Source: Massilia sp. IC2-477 (lineage in GTDB: Bacteria > Pseudomonadota > Gammaproteobacteria > Burkholderiales > Burkholderiaceae_D). Taken from it: DNA of 64,000 nucleotides. Every line of letters starts with the position of its first letter. Position 1 is the first letter of the stretch. Positions 56,193 to 64,000 of the stretch are shown here, in pieces. The stretch lies in the NCBI RefSeq assembly GCF_020707265.1, contig NZ_JAJFEQ010000005.1, positions 1-64,000 of the forward strand, written 5' to 3'. The notes beneath the pieces are model-generated. The model searched no databases. It worked only from the letters and a program-made list of their open reading frames with translations, and was not told the origin of the DNA. Position numbers and translations under genes: made by a program.

Positions 56193-58507
56193 GCCAAGCG
56201 CAGCGGCAGGCTGCGCAGGCGCTGCCCCGTAAGCTTGAACACTGCCGACGCCACGGCCGGCGCAATCGGCGGCACCGCCGGCTCGCCGACACCTTCCGGA
56301 TGCTCGGCGCTCGGCATGATGATGGTCTCGACATGCGGCGCCTCGTTCATGCGCAGCACCGGGTAGTCGCCGAAGTTCGACTGCTCTACCCGTCCCTCCT
56401 TGATCGTGATCTCTCCGTGCAGCGCGGCGGACAGGCCGAACAGCACGCCGGATTCCACCTGTTGGGCCACGATATTCGGGTTCACCACCAGCCCGCAATC
56501 GATCGCGCACACCACGCGGTGCACGCGGATCGTCGTGCCTTTCACTGACACTTCGGCCACCTGGGCCACCGTACTGCCGAATGAGCGGTGCAGCGCCACG
56601 CCATGGGCGCGCCCCGCTTGCGGCTGGCCGGCGCGCGCCACCGCCGCGTTCAGCACCGCCAGCGCGCGCGGGTGTTCCTTGAGCAGGGCGCGCCGGAATT
56701 CCACGCCGTCGCGTTTGGCCGCGTGCGCGACCTCGTCGAGGAAGCCCTCCTTGAAGAAGGCGTTATGCGAGTGCCCCACCGAGCGCCAGTAGCCCAGCGG
56801 CACCTTGCTGTCCACGATCACGTGGGCGATGCGCTGGTTGGCGATCGCATACTGCATGTCGTATTCGCCCTCGGCCGTGGTCTTGTCCGGCCCCACGCCG
56901 GGCAGCCCGAGGTTACGCGGGAAGTACTGGTGGCCGATGGCGCCGCTGGCCGACTTGTTGTCCCAGGCCAGGATGTTCCCCTGCGCGTCCAGGTGAGCGC
57001 GGAAACGCGCCAGCGCGGCCGGGCGGTAGACGTCGTTCTGGATGTCCTGTTCGCGGGTCCAGATCAGCTGCACCGGCTTGCCGTCCGCCGCCATCGCCAC
57101 CGCGACCGCCTGCGCCACCATGTCGACCTCCAGCCGGCGCCCGAAGCCGCCGCCCAGCAGCATCACCTCGATCGCCACGTCGTCGCGGTCGACGCCGGCC
57201 GTGCGCGCCGCCACGTCCACCGCCACGCTCGGCACCTGGGTCGAGGCCCACAGGCGCACCTTGCCATCGACGACCTGGGCGGTGCAGTTAATAGGTTCCA
57301 TCGCCGCATGCGCGAGAAAAGGAGCGCGGTATTCAGCGGACACCGTCAGCGCCACGCCAGCCACGTCCTGGGTGCCGCTTTCGTGGTACACGAAGCCGCT
57401 TTCCCCGTCGAGCGCACGCGCGAAGCCCTCGAACACGGTCTCGCTGGAGAGCCTCTCGGTGTCGACGCCTACCCAGGTGACCCGTAACGCTTCCAGCGCC
57501 TGCCTGGCCTGCCACCAGCTGGTGGCGAGTACGGCGACGCCGGCGCCGATGCCGCTGTTTTCGTCGCCCAGGCCCGGCGTCTGCACCAGTTTTAGCACGC
57601 CCGGCATCGAGGCCGCGGTGCGCTCGTAATCGGTCAGGACGACGCCGACCATGGGCGCCGTCTTCACGGCCGCGTAGAGCATGCCAGGCACGCGAGCATC
57701 GATGCCGAAGCGCGCGCTGCCATCGACCTTGGCGCGGCTGTCCAGGCGCGCCAGGGATTTGCCGATCAGGCGGAAGTCGCGCGGCTCCTTCAGGCGCACG
57801 TCGCCGGCTTCGATGCCTGCGCCCACGCGCGCCGCTTCTGCGGCAAGCGCGCCGTAGCCCAGGCGCCGCCCAGCCGCATCCAGCACGAAGCCGTCCTCGG
57901 TGCGCAGGCGCGCCACCGGCACCCGCCACTGCTCGGCCGCGGCCTTGAGCAGCATGGCGCGCGCCACCGCGCCCGCTTCGCGCATCGGGATCCAGGCATC
58001 CTTCACGCTGGTGGAGCCGCCGGTGAACATGATGCCCAGTTCGCGTCCCAGCTTGGCCATCAGCCACTGCGCGCCCTGGCGCGTGCTGCCGGCATCGTCG
58101 GGATGGAAGGGCAGGTTCTCGCGCAGCACCGTGAGGTTGGCGAAGATCTTGTCGATCGGCGCCTGCACGATGCGCACGCGATCGAGCGGAAGGTCGAGCT
58201 CCTCGGCCACCAGCATCGGCAGCGCGGTATGCACGCCCTGCCCCATCTCGCTGCGCGGCACCACCACCGACACCGTGCCGTCGGACGCGATCGCGATCCA
58301 GCCATTCAGCGCCACGACATCGTCGGCGACCGCCAGCGGATGCGCCGTATGCAGGCGCTGGCGCGGCGGCTGCACGCCCCAGCCGACCAGCAGCGCGCCG
58401 CCGGCGAGCACGCCGCCCAGCAGGAAGCGGCGGCGCGTCAGGCCGCGCCCCTTCGCCGCTTCCTCAGGCCTGGCTTGCTTCGGCTGCGCCGGCATCGTTC
58501 GATTCAT
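56189..58507 (-). CDS. Molybdopterin-binding subunit, xanthine dehydrogenase family (IorB-like)
   Basis: A 772-aa large subunit resembling isoquinoline 1-oxidoreductase beta and other aldehyde/xanthine oxidoreductases that bind molybdopterin cytosine dinucleotide. A Tat signal (TRRRFLLGG, residues 24-32) indicates folding with cofactor before export. Motifs include RSEMGQGVHTALPMLVAEEL, GGGFGRR near 470 and VGEPAVPP near the C-terminus. The usual 2Fe-2S small subunit and cytochrome genes are not adjacent. The start overlaps the upstream GGDEF-EAL gene by 44 bp and the stop codon comes from a palindromic repeat. Substrate unknown. Confidence 0.88.
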   Translation of the reverse strand: MNRTMPAQPKQARPEEAAKGRGLTRRRFLLGGVLAGGALLVGWGVQPPRQRLHTAHPLAVADDVVALNGWIAIASDGTVSVVVPRSEMGQGVHTALPMLVAEELDLPLDRVRIVQAPIDKIFANLTVLRENLPFHPDDAGSTRQGAQWLMAKLGRELGIMFTGGSTSVKDAWIPMREAGAVARAMLLKAAAEQWRVPVARLRTEDGFVLDAAGRRLGYGALAAEAARVGAGIEAGDVRLKEPRDFRLIGKSLARLDSRAKVDGSARFGIDARVPGMLYAAVKTAPMVGVVLTDYERTAASMPGVLKLVQTPGLGDENSGIGAGVAVLATSWWQARQALEALRVTWVGVDTERLSSETVFEGFARALDGESGFVYHESGTQDVAGVALTVSAEYRAPFLAHAAMEPINCTAQVVDGKVRLWASTQVPSVAVDVAARTAGVDRDDVAIEVMLLGGGFGRRLEVDMVAQAVAVAMAADGKPVQLIWTREQDIQNDVYRPAALARFRAHLDAQGNILAWDNKSASGAIGHQYFPRNLGLPGVGPDKTTAEGEYDMQYAIANQRIAHVIVDSKVPLGYWRSVGHSHNAFFKEGFLDEVAHAAKRDGVEFRRALLKEHPRALAVLNAAVARAGQPQAGRAHGVALHRSFGSTVAQVAEVSVKGTTIRVHRVVCAIDCGLVVNPNIVAQQVESGVLFGLSAALHGEITIKEGRVEQSNFGDYPVLRMNEAPHVETIIMPSAEHPEGVGEPAVPPIAPAVASAVFKLTGQRLRSLPLRLA

Positions 58508-61500
58508 CGTGTCGCTGTTCCTCTACCAGTCTCCAATGCGCCAGTATATCGCCTGGGGCCGCCGGGCGGCTGTAGAGATAGCCCTGGGCCAGCCGGCAGC
58601 CGTGGCGCAGCAGGAAGCCGGCCTGCTCTTCGTTCTCGACGCCTTCGGCCACCACCGCCAGGCCCAGGCTCTTGCCGAGCTGGATGATGGCCACCGCGAT
58701 CGCCTCGTCGTTGGCATCGACCGAGATATCCTGGATGAAGCTGCGGTCGATCTTGAGCGTCTGTACCGGCAGCTGGCTCAGGTAGGCCAGCGAGGAGTAG
58801 CCGGTGCCGAAGTCGTCGATCGCCAGGCCGACGCCGATCGCCCGCAGGTCGTTGATGTGCTCCAGCGCGTCGCCGGTATTCATGATCACCGACTCGGTCA
58901 CTTCCAGCTGCAGGCGGTCGGCGGCCAGGCCGGTCTCCTGCAGCACCGCGGCGACAGTCGGCGCAATGCTGCCGCGCTCGAACTGGCGCACCGACAGGTT
59001 GACCGCCATCTTCGGCACCCGCAGCCCGGCATCGTCCCAGGCCCGCATCTGGCGGCAGGCTTCGGCCAGCACCCACTGGCCCAGCTGGTTGATGAAACCG
59101 GTGTCCTCGGCCACCGGGACGAAGCGCACCGGCGGCACGTTGCCCAGTTCCGGGCTGGCCCAGCGCACCAGGGCCTCGACCCCGACCAGGCGCCCGCTCT
59201 CGATCTCGACCTGCGGCTGGTATGCCAGATAGATCTCGCTCTTCTCGATCGCGCGGCGCAGCAGGGTCTCCAGGCGCAGGCGCTCGACGCCCTCGCCGCT
59301 CATCGAGGGCGCGTAGAACTGGTAGCCGTTGCGGCCGCGCGCCTTGGCCTGGTACATCGCGACGTCGGCGTTCCGCACCAGCATGTTCAGGTCAGTGGCG
59401 TCCTGCGGATACAGGCTGATGCCTACGCTGCCGGTGACGAACAGCTCGTGGCCGGCCACGGTAAGCGGCTGCCCGAACAGGTGCATGAGCTTTTCCGCCA
59501 CCTGGATCGCGCCGAAGGCGCCGTCGATGTCTTCCAGCAGCACGATGAATTCGTCGCCGCCCAGGCGCGCCAGGGTATCGCCCTCGCGCAGGCAGCGCGT
59601 CAGCGCAGCGGCGACTTGCTTGAGCAGCTCGTCGCCCACGTGGTGGCCGAGGGTGTCGTTGACGTTCTTGAAGCGGTCCAGGTCGATGAACAGCACCGCC
59701 AGCTCCTGCCCCTCGCGCCCGGCGCGCGCCATCGCGTGCTGCAGGCGGTCGTGGAACAGCAGCCGGTTCGGCAGCCCGGTCAGGGGGTCGTGGTGCGCCA
59801 GGTGATCGAGCTTTTCCTGCGATTCCTTGACCTTGGTGATGTCGCTGAACACGCAGACGTAGTGGGTCACCTCGTCGGCGTCGTTGCGCACCGCGGAAGC
59901 GGTGAGCCATTCGAGGTAGACCTCGCCATTCTTGCGGGTCTGCCAGCTTTCGCCGCGCCAGAAGCCGGTGTCGGCCAGGTCGCCCCACAGCTGCTGGTAG
60001 AAGCCCTCGTCGTGGCGGCCGGCGCGCGTCAGGCTCGATTGCTGGCCCAGGGCCTCGCGCTCGGTATAGCCGGTGATCTGGGTGAAGGCCGGGTTGGTGG
60101 CGACGATGCGCCCGGCCGGGTCGAGCACCATCACGCCGTCGGCGATGTGCTCGAGCACCGTGGCGGACAGGCGCAGCTTTTCCTCGGCCAGCTTGCGTTC
60201 GGTGATGTCGGCGAACACCCAGATGCTGCCTTCGTTCGGGCGCGCCGCGTCCAGCGCGCAGCCGCTGACCAGGAGCCAGAACACGCTGCCGTCGCCGCGG
60301 CGGAACTGGATTTCCTCACCGGCGTCGGTGCCGCTGGCGAGCCTCGGATACTTTTCCAGCCACAGGCGCTCGTACTCGGCGCGGCCCGGGAACAGGATCT
60401 CGGTCGAGCGGCCCACCATCTCCCCTTCGCCGTAGCCAAACAGTTCTTCGCTGCGCCGGTTGGCCGAGACGATGCGGCGCTCGCGCACGAACAGCACCCC
60501 GAACATGACGTTGTCCAGGATCGCGCCCTGCTCGGTCAGCAGGGCTTCGATGCGCATCTCGTCGTGCTTGCGTTCGCTGATGTCGTAGATGATGCCGTCG
60601 ACGCGGAATTCCGCGCTGCCGGCTTCGCCCAGTGGCTGGCCGCTCTCGAGCACCCAGCGCTCGATGCCGCCGGCGTCGATGATGCGGTATTCGACCTCGT
60701 AGGGACTGCCCGCCTGCAGCGCATCGCGCACCACGTGACGGTGCATGCGGCGGTCTTCGGGATGGATGATGTCGGCCCAGTCGTCGGTGGTGGCCAGCAT
60801 GAAGCGCTCGGCGGCATAACCCGAAATCTCCTCGATGGCGTCGCTGACGAAGTCGATGTGGCCGCCCGGCCGGGCGCGGAACACGGCCCCCGGCACCTGG
60901 GTGACGATGGTGCGGAACTGCTCCTCGCGCCGGCCGATGTCGGCGAACAGCTGGCCGATCGCGGTGCGCATTCCCTCCATCTGGGTGCCCAGGCGCCCCA
61001 GCTCGTCGTGGGCCGGCAACGCCAGCGGGGTGTCGAAGTCGCCGCGCGCCAGCCGGTCGGAGAAGCTGGTGAGCGTGCGCAGGGGCGAGAGCAGGCGGCG
61101 CTTGAAGAGCAGCGCGATCAAGAGCAGCGACACCACCAGCTGGAGCGCCAGCACCAGCGCGTAGTTGCGCTGCTTGGTGCGCAACTCCTGCTGGTAATAA
61201 TAGTCGCCCATCTCGATCGCCACGTGGCCGATGGTCTGCCCGCGCACCACGATGGTCCGCTCGGCGCGGTAGGCGCGCGCACCCGGCAACAGCAGTGCAC
61301 GCCGGTTGATGAGCTCATTCTGCGCCAGGTCGCGCACCGCCACGTGCACCACGGCCGGATCGCGCATGAAGGAATCGGCCAGCGCGCGTGCGGCTTCCAG
61401 GTTCATGTCCCATAATGATTCCTGGATGCCGAGCGCCAGCAGGTCGGCGTTGCGCTGCAGGGCGTCATTGAGGGTACGGGCGCTCGACTCGCGCTCGTGG

Positions 61501-61646
61501 ACCCCGAGCAGCACGTAGCCGCCGACCAGCGCCGGCACCGCCAGCCCGAAGAAGACCACCAGCAGCAGCGCGCCGTAGATCGAGCGGCCGTACAGCTCGC
61601 GCAGCCTGGCGGGCAGCCGGCGAAGTGAAAATCGGGGCAAGGACAT
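58464..61646 (-). CDS. Membrane PAS-GGDEF-EAL protein (cyclic-di-GMP turnover)
   Basis: A 1060-aa sensor-type enzyme. It has a helix at about 23-49, a small periplasmic domain, a second helix at 162-181, a HAMP-like linker to about 235, three PAS domains (about 240-370, 370-490, 490-620), a GGDEF domain with intact RLGGDEF near 695 and an EAL domain with intact VEALVRW near 823 and DDFGTGYSSL. Both catalytic domains keep key residues, so it could make or degrade cyclic-di-GMP; which dominates is unknown. ATG 61646 is preferred over an upstream in-frame TTG (61694). Its end overlaps the molybdopterin subunit start by 44 bp. Confidence 0.93.
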   Translation of the reverse strand: MSLPRFSLRRLPARLRELYGRSIYGALLLVVFFGLAVPALVGGYVLLGVHERESSARTLNDALQRNADLLALGIQESLWDMNLEAARALADSFMRDPAVVHVAVRDLAQNELINRRALLLPGARAYRAERTIVVRGQTIGHVAIEMGDYYYQQELRTKQRNYALVLALQLVVSLLLIALLFKRRLLSPLRTLTSFSDRLARGDFDTPLALPAHDELGRLGTQMEGMRTAIGQLFADIGRREEQFRTIVTQVPGAVFRARPGGHIDFVSDAIEEISGYAAERFMLATTDDWADIIHPEDRRMHRHVVRDALQAGSPYEVEYRIIDAGGIERWVLESGQPLGEAGSAEFRVDGIIYDISERKHDEMRIEALLTEQGAILDNVMFGVLFVRERRIVSANRRSEELFGYGEGEMVGRSTEILFPGRAEYERLWLEKYPRLASGTDAGEEIQFRRGDGSVFWLLVSGCALDAARPNEGSIWVFADITERKLAEEKLRLSATVLEHIADGVMVLDPAGRIVATNPAFTQITGYTEREALGQQSSLTRAGRHDEGFYQQLWGDLADTGFWRGESWQTRKNGEVYLEWLTASAVRNDADEVTHYVCVFSDITKVKESQEKLDHLAHHDPLTGLPNRLLFHDRLQHAMARAGREGQELAVLFIDLDRFKNVNDTLGHHVGDELLKQVAAALTRCLREGDTLARLGGDEFIVLLEDIDGAFGAIQVAEKLMHLFGQPLTVAGHELFVTGSVGISLYPQDATDLNMLVRNADVAMYQAKARGRNGYQFYAPSMSGEGVERLRLETLLRRAIEKSEIYLAYQPQVEIESGRLVGVEALVRWASPELGNVPPVRFVPVAEDTGFINQLGQWVLAEACRQMRAWDDAGLRVPKMAVNLSVRQFERGSIAPTVAAVLQETGLAADRLQLEVTESVIMNTGDALEHINDLRAIGVGLAIDDFGTGYSSLAYLSQLPVQTLKIDRSFIQDISVDANDEAIAVAIIQLGKSLGLAVVAEGVENEEQAGFLLRHGCRLAQGYLYSRPAAPGDILAHWRLVEEQRHDESNDAGAAEASQA

Positions 61647-61825
61647 CGGTATTCGGGCTGCACCCTGCCAGCGGCAGGGATTTACGTATGGCAATTGATA
61701 ACCCGATTATGCACCCCGTATGACCAAGAGTCAGCAAATAGCATGCCGCACCCGGTCGTCGTCTTTACGGGTGTCGGCAGGACGCGACAAGACTTGTTAT
61801 GATTGAATCTTTCGAAGGAGAAACT

Positions 61826-62332
61826 TTGAGCCTGTCCATGTATTCCGCATCGGTTCCGGTGTTCCAGAAGATGCTGCGCGCCCTGGCGGGTGTGCTGGAA
61901 AAAGCCGAGGCCCACGCCCAGCAGCACAAGATCGACCCGAACGCCCTGCTGCAGGCGCGCCTGTACCCGGACATGTTCCCGCTGGTGGGCCAGGTCCTGA
62001 TCGCCACCGATTTCGCCAAGGGCGCGAGCGCGCGCCTGGCCGGCCAGGAAGTGCCGCGCTACGAGGACAATGAACAGAGCTTCGCCGAACTGCAGCAGCG
62101 CATCACCAAGACCCTGGGCTTCATCGAGTCGCTTCCGCGCGAGGCCTTCGATGCGGCCGGCGAGCGCGCCATTACCCACGGCGCCGGCGAACGCGCGCGC
62201 CACTTCGAGCGCGGCGACGACTATCTCACCAGCTTCGTGCTGCCGAACTTCTTCTTCCACGTGACGACCGCGTACGCGATCCTGCGCCACAACGGGGTGC
62301 CGGTCGGGAAGCGGGATTACCTGGGTCTTTAA
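61826..62332 (+). CDS. DUF1993 family protein (DinB-like helical bundle)
   Basis: A 168-aa protein of the DUF1993 family, small four-helix proteins of unknown role related to DinB-like folds. Recognisable parts are SMYSASVPVFQKMLRAL, ARLYPDMFPLVGQVLIATDFAKG and LPNFFFHVTTAYAILRHNGVP. I choose TTG 61826, which has AAGGAG five bases upstream and gives the family N-terminus; an in-frame ATG at 61799 would add nine residues and has no ribosome binding site. It is followed 6 bp later by a palindromic repeat element. Confidence 0.85.
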   Translation: MSLSMYSASVPVFQKMLRALAGVLEKAEAHAQQHKIDPNALLQARLYPDMFPLVGQVLIATDFAKGASARLAGQEVPRYEDNEQSFAELQQRITKTLGFIESLPREAFDAAGERAITHGAGERARHFERGDDYLTSFVLPNFFFHVTTAYAILRHNGVPVGKRDYLGL

Positions 62333-62337
62333 TCAGG

Positions 62338-62442
62338 TAGGGTGGTCGGCTTTGCCGACCGCGCGTTCAGCCGACGTTTGAACAGTCGTTTCGTCAATTC
62401 AAACGTGATGTGAACGCGCGGTCGGCCGAGCCGACCACCCTA
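62338..62442. repeat. Palindromic repeat element, copy C (105 bp)
   Basis: Inverted ends TAGGGTGGTCGGC (from 62338) and GCCGACCACCCTA (to 62442), each followed by an inner stem (GCCGACCGCGCGTTCA and its partner TGAACGCGCGGTCGGC). The core TTGAACAGTCGTTTCGTCA (62378-62396) matches copy B at most positions. It lies between the convergent stops of the DUF1993 and DUF1289 genes and should fold into a strong hairpin on either RNA strand. Confidence 0.85.
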
Positions 62443-62447
62443 AGTTA

Positions 62448-62678
62448 TTAGGTATTCCGGCGCGGGTAGCCCTGCGCCAGGATCCGCACCCACACCCTTT
62501 CCTTCTCCTCGGCGCTCATCGACACCCACTGCGCCACCTCGGCCACGGTCCTCCCGCAGCCGCGGCAGACCTCGTCGAAGGTGGTCGAGCACACCGCCAC
62601 GCAGGGCGTGTCCGGACGCGCCGGCGCGGCGCCGCCCTCAGCGCGCGGGGCCGACATCGAGCTTGTCCCAGCCGTCAA
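62448..62678 (-). CDS. DUF1289 family small Cys-rich protein
   Basis: A 76-aa protein with the DUF1289 core PCVAVCSTTFDEVCRGCGRT, whose four Cys probably bind zinc or an iron-sulfur cluster, followed by EVAQWVSMSAEEKERVW. Its function is unknown. The start is ATG 62678 or ATG 62657; either overlaps the end of the upstream DUF1415 gene (by 41 or 20 bp), so the two are translated together. It ends at palindromic element C. Confidence 0.82.
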   Translation of the reverse strand: MTAGTSSMSAPRAEGGAAPARPDTPCVAVCSTTFDEVCRGCGRTVAEVAQWVSMSAEEKERVWVRILAQGYPRRNT

Positions 62679-63207
62679 GGCCGAGCTTTTCCATGGTGTC
62701 GATATTCTTCTCGAAGATCTCGGCCGCCTCAGGGAAGGCCTCGACCGCGCGGTCGATGCTGTCCTCGCGCAGCAGGTGCAGGATCGGATACGGTGCGCGG
62801 TTGGTGTAGTTCGAGATGTCGTTCACGTCGGTGTCCGCGAACTGGTAGCGCGGGTGGAAGCTTGCCACCTGCAGCTCGCCATCCAGCTGCATGTCTTCCA
62901 CCGCCGCATCGGCCACGTCCAGGAATTCGTTGTAGTCCTCGAAGTCTCCGAGGACGAAGGGATGGATCAGGAGGGTCGTGTCGACCTGCTCCGCCGGGGT
63001 GTCGGACAGGAACTGCAGCTCTTCCATGAGCTGCTCGAGCAGGGCTTCGGGCGTGGTCGCGTTCGAGACGACGTAGCGCACCTGCTCCTTCACATAGACG
63101 GACTTGGCGAAGGGGCACAGGTTGAGGCCGATGACGGCCTTTTCCAGCCAGCGGCGGGTGGCGGCGACGATGGCATCGTCGTCGGCATGCGGGTTTGGGG
63201 TACTCAT
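62638..63207 (-). CDS. DUF1415 family protein
   Basis: A 189-aa cytoplasmic protein of the DUF1415 family (RRWLEKAVIGLNLCPFAKSVY; LIHPFVLGDFEDYNEFLDV; ASFHPRYQFADT; APYPILHLLRE). The family is widespread in proteobacteria without an assigned function; the conserved Cys, His and acidic residues suggest an enzyme. Start ATG 63207 is preferred, with ATG 63222 five codons earlier possible. It is co-transcribed with the DUF1289 gene and divergent from mltD. Confidence 0.84.
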   Translation of the reverse strand: MSTPNPHADDDAIVAATRRWLEKAVIGLNLCPFAKSVYVKEQVRYVVSNATTPEALLEQLMEELQFLSDTPAEQVDTTLLIHPFVLGDFEDYNEFLDVADAAVEDMQLDGELQVASFHPRYQFADTDVNDISNYTNRAPYPILHLLREDSIDRAVEAFPEAAEIFEKNIDTMEKLGLDGWDKLDVGPAR

Positions 63208-63529
63208 GGATGACAGCTTCATATCAAAACGCCAGGGGCGGAAGCCGGATTGTACGCACACTTTGCGTGCCCTCATAGATTGACACCCCTGCGGCGCTAG
63301 GCTACGTGAAAACGGATGAGCATACCGGGTCCTGCGCGTTGACTGATCTCTGCCGCAATCTCCTGCCAACAAGCGCGTATTTCCCGGCAATTTCCGTTTT
63401 CATGATGGCAATTTACATATATGAACGCTGGAAAGAAATTTGTAACGGTGCCTTGACTGACTCATGCATGACTACGTACACTGCCCTCTTGACCAGTACG
63501 TTCGTTCTCGAACGCAACATTGGAAAGCG
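63208..63529. other. Divergent intergenic region upstream of the MltD-like gene
   Basis: No gene is supported here. It contains a sigma-70-like promoter for the MltD-like gene (63453-63482) and a short hairpin CGTTCG-TTCT-CGAACG (about 63500-63515) in its leader. I see no clear promoter for the minus strand DUF1415 gene. Confidence 0.5.
63453..63482 (+). promoter_or_regulatory. Sigma-70-like promoter of the MltD-like gene
   Basis: TTGACT (63453-63458) and TACACT (63477-63482) separated by 18 bp. Transcription would start near 63490, about 40 nt before the start codon at 63530. Confidence 0.55.
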
Positions 63530-64000
63530 ATGCACGACATGATCCGCAACACCGTAGCGACTGCCGCGCTGGCACTCCTGGCCACCTCCCCGCTCACCCA
63601 CGCGATGGACAATGCGCCATCCGCAACCGCAAGCGCCCTCAACGCTCGTTCGACCGCCCCGCTGGCGCCGAGCCTGCTGAAGGCCGACGAGTACAAGGAA
63701 ACCGACGTCTGGGGCCGTATCCGCAGCGGCTACGCCATTCCCGACATCGACAACAGCCTGGTGCAGCGCCATACCCAGGCCTACAGCGCCCGTCCGGACA
63801 GCCTCAAGCGCATCTCGGGCCGTGCCTCGCCCTACCTGTATCACATCGTGCAGGAACTCGAAAAACGCGGCATGCCGACCGAACTGGCCCTGCTGCCGGT
63901 GATCGAGTCCGCATTCAATCCGCAAGCCCTGTCGACTGCGGACGCGGCCGGCCTGTGGCAGTTCGTGCCGGGCACCGGCAAGGACTACGACCTGAAGCAG
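63530..64000 (+). CDS. mltD: Membrane-bound lytic murein transglycosylase MltD-like, partial
   Basis: The first 157 residues of a lytic transglycosylase; the rest lies beyond the window. After MHD comes a signal peptide (IRNTVATAALALLATSPLTHA), then VWGRIRSGYAIPD, RASPYLYHIVQELEKRGMP and the SLT catalytic region LPVIESAFNPQA with the catalytic Glu near residue 125, followed by AAGLWQFVPGTGKDYDL. These features and their order are those of MltD, which usually ends with LysM repeats. ATG 63530 is preferred (GGAAAG upstream); ATG 63539 is in frame. It cleaves peptidoglycan in the envelope. Confidence 0.92.
   Translation, partial: MHDMIRNTVATAALALLATSPLTHAMDNAPSATASALNARSTAPLAPSLLKADEYKETDVWGRIRSGYAIPDIDNSLVQRHTQAYSARPDSLKRISGRASPYLYHIVQELEKRGMPTELALLPVIESAFNPQALSTADAAGLWQFVPGTGKDYDLKQ

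Noticed and set aside
57900..61415. A 1171-codon + strand open frame opposite the GGDEF-EAL and molybdopterin genes
   Set aside because: Antisense shadow: no domain, no ribosome binding site, and the opposite strand encodes intact multi-domain proteins.

Overview
The window looks like the chromosome of a high-GC betaproteobacterium of the order Burkholderiales, most likely Oxalobacteraceae (Massilia/Duganella-like). The basis is the housekeeping gene order (yhbY | rlmE-ftsH-folP-glmM, carAB-greA, pstSCAB-phoUBR, alr-radA-lplT, tsaB-rimI-uracil glycosylase), the high third-position GC and the protein sequences. The genus is an inference; no rRNA is present. There is no CRISPR array, no recognisable transposase and no prophage.

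1-21,100: a surface-polysaccharide (capsule/EPS or O-antigen-like) locus. Fifteen closely packed or overlapping + strand genes encode a membrane NDP-sugar 4,6-dehydratase, a complete WbpA/B/D/E-like set for a UDP-2,3-diacetamido-2,3-dideoxy-glucuronic acid type sugar, a Wzx flippase, a Wzy-like polymerase, two GT4 glycosyltransferases, a GNAT-like protein, a deacetylase-like protein, a second sugar aminotransferase, a small PglC-like phosphoglycosyl transferase, a degenerate PAP2-like membrane protein and an OafA-like acyltransferase. After about 1 kb without a gene, the minus strand carries the matching export machinery, a Wzc-type BY-kinase and a Wza-type lipoprotein. Together they form a Wzx/Wzy-dependent pathway.

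21,100-24,660: a long TonB-family protein, a secreted UlaG-like metallo-hydrolase, a DUF5710 protein, tRNA-Arg(TCT) and tRNA-Pro(TGG).

24,660-37,700: conserved core genes glmM, folP, ftsH, rlmE, yhbY, a DUF4149 gene, greA, carB and carA, then a GlcG/HbpS-like gene and a patatin-like lipoprotein. Intergenic sequence here is rich in structure: a 24-bp copy of the tRNA-Arg anticodon arm, a stem-loop over the carA ribosome binding site, and a palindromic repeat between two identical 36-bp direct repeats.

37,750-41,140: a visibly less GC-rich accessory segment with two tandem paralogous membrane proteins of unknown family (one with a long helical, TPR-like tail) and a divergent secreted protein. 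It is the best candidate here for an undescribed system, but its function cannot be read from the sequence.

41,180-48,000: the phosphate regulon pstSCAB-phoU-phoB-phoR, with a clear PHO box upstream of pstS.

48,000-64,000: a small-ORF/terminator unit, a PilZ protein, radA, alr, lplT, a DUF1853 gene, a family 4-like uracil-DNA glycosylase, rimI, tsaB, a thioredoxin-like protein, a lone molybdopterin subunit of the xanthine dehydrogenase family, a PAS-GGDEF-EAL protein, DUF1993, DUF1289 and DUF1415 proteins, and the start of an MltD-like lytic transglycosylase cut by the window end. Related palindromic elements with GTAGGGTGG ends occur three times (36.2, 56.1 and 62.4 kb); the 56.1 kb copy supplies the stop codons of both genes that converge on it.
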